From an uncultured Clostridium sp. (GTDB taxonomy: Bacteria; Bacillota; Clostridia; TANB77; CAG-508): 5,028 nucleotides of DNA. The translations under genes were made by a program, and so were the position numbers. Within the stretch, counting starts at the first letter, position 1, and each line of letters begins with the position of its first letter. The stretch covers positions 1 through 5,028 of the forward strand of contig CANOPV010000084.1 of the NCBI GenBank assembly GCA_947568605.1, given 5' to 3'. The notes below the pieces were generated by a model, which was not told where the DNA came from, did not search any database, and worked only from the letters and a program-made list of their open reading frames with translations. Shown here piece after piece: positions 1 through 4,794 of the stretch.

Positions 1-322
1 GTCCTGGGTAATCATAGCCATAATAAATAACTTTATTAAGATAATCTTGTGTTTGCTTATTATATATTGATTCAATAAGTGGTATCCCATTATACTCATA
101 TTTTGTAATAGGTGCGATTGGGTCCATACAAAATGCGGTTTTACCATTTAATGTAAATTTAAATTGAATATCTGAACCATAATGTTCAGGCATACCATTT
201 TGAACATAATAAACATTCTCGTAATTATCTTTGACTAAATTATATTTACTAAGAGCCTTGATTTTAGGTATCCAAAATAATGATACCAACATAATAATTA
301 AAAATATTGTTTTTTTCTGAAT
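1..322 (-). CDS. Thioester-domain (TQXA/Cys-Gln) surface adhesin, N-terminal part, runs off left edge
   Basis: About 107 codons are present and the C-terminus lies outside the window. Residues 1-23 look like a Sec signal peptide: KK at 3-4, a hydrophobic core at about 6-18 and a likely cleavage after the alanine of IPKIKA. The mature part resembles the start of a class I thioester domain of Gram-positive surface adhesins, with the segment FCMDPIAP (Cys65) followed by a tyrosine-rich stretch ending in VIYYGYDYPG. In that family the early Cys forms an internal thioester with a Gln in a later TQxA motif, allowing covalent binding to host surfaces; the Gln would lie off the window. No ATG, GTG or TTG lies between the in-frame stops at about 347-352 and the signal peptide. 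The Shine-Dalgarno GGAGG at 330-334 sits 7 bases before an ATT at 320-322, taken here as the start. The first ATG (codon 11) would cut the signal peptide. The family call is from motif recognition only. Confidence 0.6.
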   Translation of the reverse strand, partial: MQKKTIFLIIMLVSLFWIPKIKALSKYNLVKDNYENVYYVQNGMPEHYGSDIQFKFTLNGKTAFCMDPIAPITKYEYNGIPLIESIYNKQTQDYLNKVIYYGYDYPG

Positions 323-329
323 AATAATT

Positions 330-334
330 CCTCC
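330..334 (-). promoter_or_regulatory. Shine-Dalgarno supporting an ATT start
   Basis: GGAGG on the minus strand lies 7 bases upstream of ATT (320-322) and 4 bases upstream of another in-frame ATT (323-325). There is no conventional start codon in reach, so the site points to a rare ATT start or to a start codon lost by mutation. Confidence 0.55.
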
Positions 335-359
335 CTCTATTATCCCCTATCATTCTTCA

Positions 360-368
360 TATATAACA
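360..368 (-). promoter_or_regulatory. Possible extended -10 promoter of the thioester-domain gene
   Basis: The minus strand reads TGTTATATA, an extended -10 pattern (TG-N-TATATA), about 26 bases before the Shine-Dalgarno. No good -35 is seen; TTAACT at 380-385 is only 14 bases away. It is a weak prediction in AT-rich DNA. Confidence 0.25.
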
Positions 369-408
369 TACAATAAAAAAGTTAATATTCCTTTTTTTAC
401 TAAAAAAA

Positions 409-436
409 TCACTTAATAATAAATTTAGAATATAAT
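409..436 (+). promoter_or_regulatory. Probable promoter of the substrate-binding protein gene
   Basis: A consensus -10 TATAAT lies at 431-436, with a poor -35-like TCACTT at 409-414 (16-base spacer). The -10 is 27 bases upstream of the ATG, leaving room for a short leader that contains the strong GGGAGGAG ribosome site at 451-458. Confidence 0.45.
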
Positions 437-462
437 AAACTGATAAGAAAGGGAGGAGATAA

Positions 463-918
463 ATGATGAAAAAGATAATTTTTTCTCTAGTTGGTATTTT
501 AATTATTCTTGGTATTATTTTTATTCCTAGTATATTTAAAAAAGATGATAAATTAACCCAAGTAAGCGTTGCAGAGGTAGCTCATAGTATTTTTTATGCA
601 CCACAGTATATCGCTGATTCTTTAGGATATTTTGAAGAAGAAGGATTAGATGTTGAAATTATTTTAACTTCAGGTGCTGATAAAGTAACAGCTGCAGTAT
701 TATCTGGAGATGTTCAAATCGGTTTTGCTGGAAGTGAAGCGACTATTTATGTCTATAATCAAGGAGAAAGCGACTATTTAGTTAATTTCTCGGCGCTTAC
801 TAAAAGAGATGGAAGTTTTATTGTTTCAAGAGAAAAATACGATAATTTTACTTTAAATGATATGATTGGTAAAACTGTTATTGGGGGCAGAAAAGGTCAT
901 CGGGTATTAAACTTATGA
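463..918 (+). pseudogene. ABC transporter substrate-binding protein (NMT1/SsuA-like), 3' truncated by insertion
   Basis: The product is 151 residues, under half of the roughly 320-340 usual for this family. Residues 1-25 are a lysine start plus a long hydrophobic stretch. The segment at about 33-60 (VSVAEVAHSIFYAPQYIADS, then LGYFEEEGLDVE) is the classic first lobe of NMT1/THI5- or SsuA/TauA-type periplasmic-fold binding proteins, which deliver small organic substrates to an ABC importer at the outer membrane face. SGDVQIGFAGSEATIYVYNQ and TKRDGSFIVSRE continue the family pattern up to VIGGRKG (139-145). Intact relatives as I recall them continue with GMPEMT-like sequence; here the frame reads HRVLNL and stops. 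The change falls at 897/898, so the 3' half has been displaced, most likely by an integrating element. GGAGG at 452-456 is 6 bases before the ATG. No lipobox cysteine is present, so the N-terminus may act as an uncleaved anchor. The substrate cannot be assigned. A lone fragment is unlikely to bind ligand. Confidence 0.8.
889..904. other. Probable left attachment junction of the integrated element
   Basis: Codon 145 (GGT, 895-897) is the last one that fits the substrate-binding protein family, and the CAT at 898-900 begins foreign sequence. In related proteins the next residue is also glycine, so GGT|GGT in the intact gene is a plausible crossover site, and a GG or GT dinucleotide core would suit a serine recombinase. 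The exact core cannot be fixed without the other junction, which is not in the window. Confidence 0.5.
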
Positions 919-923
919 TAAAT

Positions 924-1964
924 TTATTTTTCTAATTCTATTAGTAATTTATCTAATTTCATTGATAAGTAATCTGTTGGATTATCACCTTTATAATACA
1001 TATTTATCATCGCTAAAATATCATAATCTGTTAAAGTTAAAATAACCTTCCCTTGTTCTCTTAGACTTCCTTTGATTGCTTTTAATGCATTTTTATTTAT
1101 ACCATTCCTAGAAATAATAATAGCAACTTTTCTTAATGCCTTATCATAAAGGTATTTTTCTGTTGTATATATTTCTTTTTGAGTAATCTGCTCTTTGTAA
1201 TTTTTAAAATCAAAGATAATATATCTAGTATTAAAGTAATTATTTAATGTACTAAAAAAATCATCATTCACATCATTTTTAATTTTGCAAATCAAATCAA
1301 AACGATATAAATCATCATTTGATTTTTGTTGTTCCTCCCAGACACTTAAATAATCTGAAAATAATAGTTTTAATGCTTCCACGCAAACTTTTTCATATTT
1401 TGCAAATTGGCTTTTTCCAGGTTTAATATCTTCAAATTTTTGAGCCCAATTAATTTTAGTATTCTCATCTTCAAAAATCTTTCCTGCAAAATCAAAAGGT
1501 ATTGAGGGAGATTTTGGAGAAATTTTAGCAACCGAAAAATCTAATAATTCCAAAAATTTCTGATATAAATCATTATTTGGTTGTATTAAATATAGTAAAT
1601 TTGCTATATCTAAGATAATTATTCCCTTGTCTAATGCTTCTTGTTTACATTGCGGTGTGCATATTGCATTTGTTATTAGTAATCCTGTTTCACCTACTTT
1701 TATAACATTTGATAATTCCATAATACTATAAACTATAGAACTAGGTGAAAAATAAAGTTTTGAATAAAATTTTATTTCACATATATATTTTTCTTTTTTA
1801 TGGGATTTTTTATATGTCAGTTCCATATCAATATAACTATCTTTAACTCTTTTTCGATATTCTACTTCATAACCTAATTGTTTAAATAATGCCATTAAAA
1901 AATGTTCAAATGCTACAGGTTTAATATAACTTTGATTTTCCTTTGATAATTCTATTGTTTCCAT
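924..1964 (-). CDS. Tandem PD-(D/E)xK nuclease-like protein (restriction endonuclease-type, two domains)
   Basis: The 346-residue product appears to hold two nuclease-fold domains. Domain 1 (about 15-128) has the Mrr-like layout: Glu20 in a helix (FEHFLMALFKQLGYEVE), Asp46 in YIDMEL, then CEIK with Glu63 and Lys65, followed by GLLITNAICTPQCKQEA and GIIILDIANLL. Domain 2 (about 188-346) repeats the plan: helix YEKVCVEALKLLF, Asp223 in RFDLI, then FDFKNYKEQI with Asp252 and Lys254, TTEKYLYDKALRKVAIIISR and a C-terminal helix. This C-terminal module resembles one often annotated only as 'restriction endonuclease'. Such proteins cut DNA, sometimes modified or foreign DNA, but no methyltransferase or helicase accompanies this one. 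AGGTGG at 1969-1974 lies 4 bases before the ATG, and the gene has its own extended -10 promoter. It is the gene nearest the element's left junction, a usual cargo position; a defence role is inference. Its stop lies 6 bases from the stop of the truncated gene on the opposite strand. Confidence 0.65.
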   Translation of the reverse strand: METIELSKENQSYIKPVAFEHFLMALFKQLGYEVEYRKRVKDSYIDMELTYKKSHKKEKYICEIKFYSKLYFSPSSIVYSIMELSNVIKVGETGLLITNAICTPQCKQEALDKGIIILDIANLLYLIQPNNDLYQKFLELLDFSVAKISPKSPSIPFDFAGKIFEDENTKINWAQKFEDIKPGKSQFAKYEKVCVEALKLLFSDYLSVWEEQQKSNDDLYRFDLICKIKNDVNDDFFSTLNNYFNTRYIIFDFKNYKEQITQKEIYTTEKYLYDKALRKVAIIISRNGINKNALKAIKGSLREQGKVILTLTDYDILAMINMYYKGDNPTDYLSMKLDKLLIELEK

Positions 1965-1980
1965 AATACCACCTAGTGAT

Positions 1981-1989
1981 ATTATATCA
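1981..1989 (-). promoter_or_regulatory. Extended -10 promoter of the double-nuclease gene
   Basis: The minus strand reads TGATATAAT, a perfect TG-N-TATAAT extended -10. It lies 16 bases before the ATG, which gives a leader of roughly ten bases that begins almost at the AGGTGG ribosome site. The expected -35 position is a poor match (TATATT), as is common for extended -10 promoters. It implies that the nuclease gene can be expressed independently of the recombinase operon. Confidence 0.5.
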
Positions 1990-2009
1990 TATATTAATAT
2001 TTTAATATA
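1990..2009. repeat. AT-only inverted repeat between recombinase stop and nuclease promoter
   Basis: TATATTAA and TTAATATA form a perfect 8-base inverted repeat around a 4-base TATT loop, directly after the recombinase stop codon and touching the nuclease promoter. The hairpin has no GC pairs and no T-run, so it is a poor terminator; it could be a protein-binding site or chance in AT-rich DNA. Confidence 0.3.
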
Positions 2010-3572
2010 CTATGCTAGTTTAAACTTATAATGTATTTCTACTGTCTTATCTTCACTAATAAGTATCTTATCAATTAAATTTACTAATAGATTTCTACTT
2101 GGTTTTTCAAAAGATAAATATTCGTTTATCTTTTTTAGTGTTTCTTCTTTTTCTTTATTAGTATCTTCTTTATCAATATTATTCAGTTCTAATTCTACTT
2201 CCGATTTCTTGCTTTTCCATTGTTCTATTTCTTCTTTATATTTGATAGTTAAACGATTAAACATTTCTATATCAATGTCGCCCTTTAACTTATCTTCATA
2301 TATTTTATCAATGTAAGATAGACGACTACTAACCTTTCTATCTAACATGTTTATTTCCTTTTGTAATTTAACCTTAATGTCATTCTTCTTTTTTGCTTCA
2401 TCTACTTTATCTTTAAATGTGCTACTATCTAGATATTCAGTACACATTTTTTTAATTTCTTCTAATATAGCATTTTCCAACTTATCATAATTACAACTAT
2501 GTGGGGTACATAAGCCATATTTACTATGTGAAATATAATAAGTACAACAACAATATTTTCTTTTGCCATCGCTACTTTTATTTATTCCTATTGCGTGTCC
2601 ACATTCTTTGCATACCATAAAGCCAGAAAGTAATTGAATATTATTGCCAGTTGGTTTATTCTTATTCTTTTTTAATAAGTCTTGGACTGTATTAAATACC
2701 TTTTTATCAATAATCGCCTCGTGGGTATTTTCAGTTATTATCCATTCTTCTTTAGGTGTTCTAATTTCTTTCTTAGATTTATAGTTTAATTTTCTTCTTC
2801 TTCCTTGTGTAAGATTTCCTATATATGTTTCATTTGTAAGCATTTCTTCAATAGTTCTAGGACACCATAATTCATATGCTGTGGATTTCATACCTCTATT
2901 TAGATTAGCATAAACGCTAGGTGTTGGAATATGCTCATCGGAAAATGTATTTGCTATTTGTCTTGGACTTTTACCATCTATTACTAGGTTAAACATTCTT
3001 TCAATAATAGGTCTAACTTCCTCATCTACAATTATTTTATGTTTATCGTTAGGATCTTTTTTATAGCCATATACTGCTTTCCACCCTAGAAATTGTCCTT
3101 TTTCTTTTTTTGCTTTTACTATTTTTCTTATCTTTTTTGATGTGTCTTTTAAATAGTAATCGTTAAACATTAACTTAAATTGTAAAAATTCTAATCCTGG
3201 TGTTTCGTATAATGTATCTATATCATCATTTAAAGCAATATATCTTATACCTCGTTCGGGGAATATTCTTTCAATATATTCCCCCATTGAGATATAATCT
3301 CTACCCATACGAGATAAATCTTTCGTAATAATTGTATTTATCTTTCCACTATCAATATCTGTTAATAGTTTTTGCCAAGCAGGTCTGTTAAAATTAGAAC
3401 CAGTATAGCCATCATCAACATATTCCTCTACAAAAAGAAGTTTTTCCTCTGTTTGTTCTAAGAACATTTGCAATAAATCTCTTTGATTTTTAATGCTTTC
3501 ACTTTCCATATTGTCGCCATCTTCTCTCGATAACCTAATATACAAAGCGGTTTTATATGTCTTACCTTTCAA
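2010..3572 (-). CDS. Large serine recombinase (TndX/TnpX-like site-specific integrase)
   Basis: About 520 residues, full length for the large serine recombinase family, which cuts and rejoins att sites through a 5'-phosphoserine link. Numbering is from the TTG start. The resolvase catalytic domain (about 7-150) has ALYIRLSREDGD with Arg13 and nucleophile Ser15, VDDGYTGSNFNRP, and TKDLSRMGRDYI with Arg88 and Arg91. The recombinase DNA-binding domain follows (about 165-300; AVYGYKKD, then EEWIITENTHEAIID). Next is a zinc ribbon with CKEC at 321-324 and later cysteines at 341-343, 355 and 360. A lysine- and glutamate-rich coiled coil spans about 390-480, before the C-terminal tail IEIHYKF-like ending. 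All catalytic residues are present, so the enzyme should be active. The frame is open to GTG at 3599, but that codon has no ribosome site; AGGAG at 3580-3584 lies 7 bases from TTG at 3570-3572, which is preferred. It is the last gene of the leftward module and probably moves the element. Confidence 0.93.
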   Translation of the reverse strand: MKGKTYKTALYIRLSREDGDNMESESIKNQRDLLQMFLEQTEEKLLFVEEYVDDGYTGSNFNRPAWQKLLTDIDSGKINTIITKDLSRMGRDYISMGEYIERIFPERGIRYIALNDDIDTLYETPGLEFLQFKLMFNDYYLKDTSKKIRKIVKAKKEKGQFLGWKAVYGYKKDPNDKHKIIVDEEVRPIIERMFNLVIDGKSPRQIANTFSDEHIPTPSVYANLNRGMKSTAYELWCPRTIEEMLTNETYIGNLTQGRRRKLNYKSKKEIRTPKEEWIITENTHEAIIDKKVFNTVQDLLKKNKNKPTGNNIQLLSGFMVCKECGHAIGINKSSDGKRKYCCCTYYISHSKYGLCTPHSCNYDKLENAILEEIKKMCTEYLDSSTFKDKVDEAKKKNDIKVKLQKEINMLDRKVSSRLSYIDKIYEDKLKGDIDIEMFNRLTIKYKEEIEQWKSKKSEVELELNNIDKEDTNKEKEETLKKINEYLSFEKPSRNLLVNLIDKILISEDKTVEIHYKFKLA

Positions 3573-3579
3573 ATTTTCA

Positions 3580-3584
3580 CTCCT
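3580..3584 (-). promoter_or_regulatory. Shine-Dalgarno that decides the TTG start of the recombinase
   Basis: AGGAG on the minus strand is 7 bases upstream of TTG (3570-3572). This removes nine residues from the longest reading frame, which would start at a GTG (3597-3599) with no ribosome site, and leaves MKGKTYKTALYIRLSRE, a typical start for this family. Confidence 0.65.
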
Positions 3585-3611
3585 GTCTTGGTAAAACACA
3601 TTAACACTTAT

Positions 3612-3640
3612 ATTATAGTATTATTTCTTAAAAGAACCAA
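3612..3640 (-). promoter_or_regulatory. Possible internal promoter for the large serine recombinase
   Basis: On the minus strand TTGGTT (3635-3640), a 17-base spacer and a consensus TATAAT (3612-3617) lie over the end of the 34-aa gene. Transcription would start near 3605, about 33 bases before the TTG start. A near-palindrome TTCTTAAAAGAA (3625-3636) sits across the -35 edge and spacer and could be an operator. Separate control of the recombinase would follow if it is real. Confidence 0.4.
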
Positions 3641-3725
3641 TCTCCAAACAGTAATCAATAAGAAACTGCTCTATAATCTCTTGTAGTGTTTTCCCATTAT
3701 TATTGAAAACATTAACTATTTTCAT
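3621..3725 (-). CDS. 34-residue small protein between degenerate and active serine recombinases
   Basis: The reading frame starts at ATG with AGGTGA about 5 bases upstream and ends in TAA at 3621. The product begins MKIVNVFNNNGKTLQEIIEQ and ends with FLIDYCLEIGSFKK. It has a short beta-like start, a GKT-containing turn (too short for a P-loop NTPase) and one amphipathic helix at about residues 13-29, with no membrane segment or signal peptide. It sits in the same orientation between the second degenerate recombinase (53 bases upstream) and the active one (48 bases to its TTG). I have the impression that similar very short proteins occur beside serine recombinases in Firmicutes elements, but I cannot name a family. 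A small protein in this position might be a directionality factor or recombinase partner; that is inference. The ribosome site and coding-like composition make it more likely real than not. Confidence 0.6.
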   Translation of the reverse strand: MKIVNVFNNNGKTLQEIIEQFLIDYCLEIGSFKK

Positions 3726-3760
3726 TCATATCACCTAATTAAATGTATGATTTTATTAAA

Positions 3761-3777
3761 TCTATAATACTTATAGA
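3761..3777. repeat. Perfect 7-base inverted repeat after second degenerate recombinase
   Basis: TCTATAA, a 3-base spacer TAC, and TTATAGA form a perfect dyad one base from the stop codon of the second degenerate recombinase gene. On the transcribed strand it is followed by TTTAATAAAAT rather than a clean T-run. It could be a weak attenuator, an operator, or a recombinase-family binding site; the evidence does not separate these. Confidence 0.35.
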
Positions 3778-3778
3778 C

Positions 3779-4255
3779 CTAAAATGGTAATTCTTTTATA
3801 TCAATAACTTTGCCACTTTCATCATATTGTACCCTTGGTTCTTGTAATTCCTTTTTGTTCATTACATTTTCAAAATAAGTACCATCAAGTAGCATATCTT
3901 TTCCCAAAATACCTTGGTTTATCGTTATTATCTCTGTATCTTCATCATCAAGTATTGCATTGATTGCTACTAATTGACAAAGATATTCTGTTAAATCATT
4001 GATATCACAAGTGATTAAATAATCATATTCTCTATTCCCTATGTTTCTTAAAAAATCTCTCATAGTGTTTGAAAAATATGGTGCACAACAACCCTCGCTA
4101 TCAAAATATTTTTTTACAATAGTAAAGTTGTTTTCTTCGCAATATTTGATTAATATTTCTTCCTTTTTCTTTAATTCATCATAATCAGTTTCTTCATATT
4201 TAATATATAAGGCTGCTTTCTTTTTTTGTTTTGCTTCTTGTCTATTACTGCTCAT
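3779..4255 (-). CDS. Degenerate serine recombinase-fold protein 2, catalytic residues lost
   Basis: About 158 residues from the ATG at 4253-4255; a TTG at 4259-4261 would add two. The sequence lines up with the resolvase N-terminal domain and nothing else. KKKAALYIKYEETD matches the first strand of the active recombinase (KTALYIRLSRED), but the arginine is Lys19 and the nucleophilic serine is Glu21. Further on, DYLITCDINDLTEYL matches TIITKDLSRMGRDYI, with both active-site arginines replaced (Asp87 and Glu90). The EEILIKYCEENNFTIVKKYFDSEG stretch keeps the fold pattern. There is no recombinase DNA-binding domain, zinc ribbon or coiled coil. The protein should therefore not cut DNA. The intact frame and ribosome site (GGAGAT at 4264-4269) argue against simple decay. 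The start overlaps the end of the upstream degenerate gene by 11 bases, suggesting translational coupling. A structural partner, inhibitor or regulator of the active recombinase is the likeliest role, by inference. Confidence 0.7.
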   Translation of the reverse strand: MSSNRQEAKQKKKAALYIKYEETDYDELKKKEEILIKYCEENNFTIVKKYFDSEGCCAPYFSNTMRDFLRNIGNREYDYLITCDINDLTEYLCQLVAINAILDDEDTEIITINQGILGKDMLLDGTYFENVMNKKELQEPRVQYDESGKVIDIKELPF

Positions 4256-4655
4256 ACTCAAACATCTCCAAACTTTCTTGTTTTATAGTTTCTAATACAA
4301 TTCCTTCATCATCAAGAATTTCACGCAATGCTTTTATTTGATTTTTGTTTCTACACAAATCAAATATATCATAAAGTATAACCCTATTTATCTTTGGATA
4401 ATCATAACCAAAAGCATACTTTGTGGAATAGTTATATAAACTTTCTAAAAAACGTTCAAAGTTATATGTTAATAAACTGCTTTTTAGTTCTCTGGTTATG
4501 TTAATAATTTCATAATTTGCAGTTTCACAATAACTTTTTAATTCTTCCTCCCTATCACTACTTAAATTCATCAATTCGTTATAATCTATATCATATATTT
4601 GTTCATCATATAATGCATAAATTAAAACTTTTTCTTTTTTTAATTTTTTTGTCAT
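4245..4655 (-). CDS. Degenerate serine recombinase-fold protein 1, catalytic residues lost
   Basis: The first gene of the leftward operon encodes 136 residues. GGAGG at 4664-4668 is 8 bases before the ATG. The resolvase catalytic-domain pattern is recognisable: first strand EKVLIYALYDEQ (9-19), helix DREEELKSYCETANYEIINI (34-53), strand and loop INRVILYDIFDLCRNKNQ, then REILDDEGIVLETIKQ. Against the active recombinase, the first-strand Arg is Leu15, the nucleophilic Ser is Asp17 and the first loop Arg is Asp99; only the second loop Arg (Arg102) and the preceding Asp (Asp96) remain. The length ends with the catalytic fold, so there is no DNA-binding domain. With the next gene it forms a pair of shortened paralogues, more diverged from the active enzyme than ordinary family members. 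Their open frames suggest selection for a non-catalytic job such as heterodimer formation or control of excision, but this is inference. Assignment to the fold rests on motif alignment by eye. Confidence 0.65.
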   Translation of the reverse strand: MTKKLKKEKVLIYALYDEQIYDIDYNELMNLSSDREEELKSYCETANYEIINITRELKSSLLTYNFERFLESLYNYSTKYAFGYDYPKINRVILYDIFDLCRNKNQIKALREILDDEGIVLETIKQESLEMFEYEQ

Positions 4656-4701
4656 TTTTAATTCCTCCCTATTTTGTCAAGTTAACTGCTGCAGACATTT
4701 A

Positions 4702-4730
4702 ATATTACATTGTAGCAAATATTATGATAA
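4702..4730 (-). promoter_or_regulatory. Possible promoter of the recombinase operon
   Basis: On the minus strand TTATCA (4725-4730), a 17-base spacer and TAATAT (4702-4707) precede the first degenerate recombinase gene. Transcription would begin near 4695, leaving about 40 bases of leader. The site overlaps almost completely with a predicted rightward promoter. Confidence 0.35.
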
Positions 4731-4733
4731 GAT
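4705..4733 (+). promoter_or_regulatory. Possible promoter of the rightward unknown gene
   Basis: TTACAT (4705-4710), a 17-base spacer and TAAGAT (4728-4733) preceded by TGA make an extended -10-type promoter. Its start would be near 4740, about 55 bases before the ATG at 4795. Each predicted -35 falls on or beside the opposing -10, so polymerase could not occupy both promoters at once. Confidence 0.35.
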
Positions 4734-4794
4734 ACATCAAAAGAAAAAGAAATGATTTTAAAATAACATTTCGATATTAACTCAGGGAGGAAAT

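Noticed and set aside
181..200. Minus-strand NGMPE coding segment resembling the GGMPE sequence expected after the broken substrate-binding protein
   Set aside because: It lies in frame inside the thioester-domain gene and the following residues (HYGSD) do not fit the binding protein; it is a coincidence.
913..921. TTATGATAA near the left junction repeated at 4722-4730, as a possible element-end repeat
   Set aside because: A 9-base AT-rich match is expected by chance over this length, and the right copy is not flanked by the missing part of the interrupted gene.
3573..3599. Longer recombinase start at GTG 3597-3599
   Set aside because: No ribosome site precedes it, it falls only about 6 bases after a predicted transcription start, and a TTG with an ideally spaced AGGAG is available downstream.
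4675..4680. Perfect TTGACA on the minus strand just upstream of the first degenerate recombinase gene
   Set aside because: A -10 at the right distance would fall on the start codon and reads AAATGA, so it is not a working promoter for this gene.
4517..4702. A 61-codon rightward open frame with a hydrophobic stretch
   Set aside because: It lies mostly antisense to the well-supported first degenerate recombinase gene, has no ribosome site, and its Phe/Leu-rich composition is what the reverse of a Lys/Glu-rich AT-rich gene gives.
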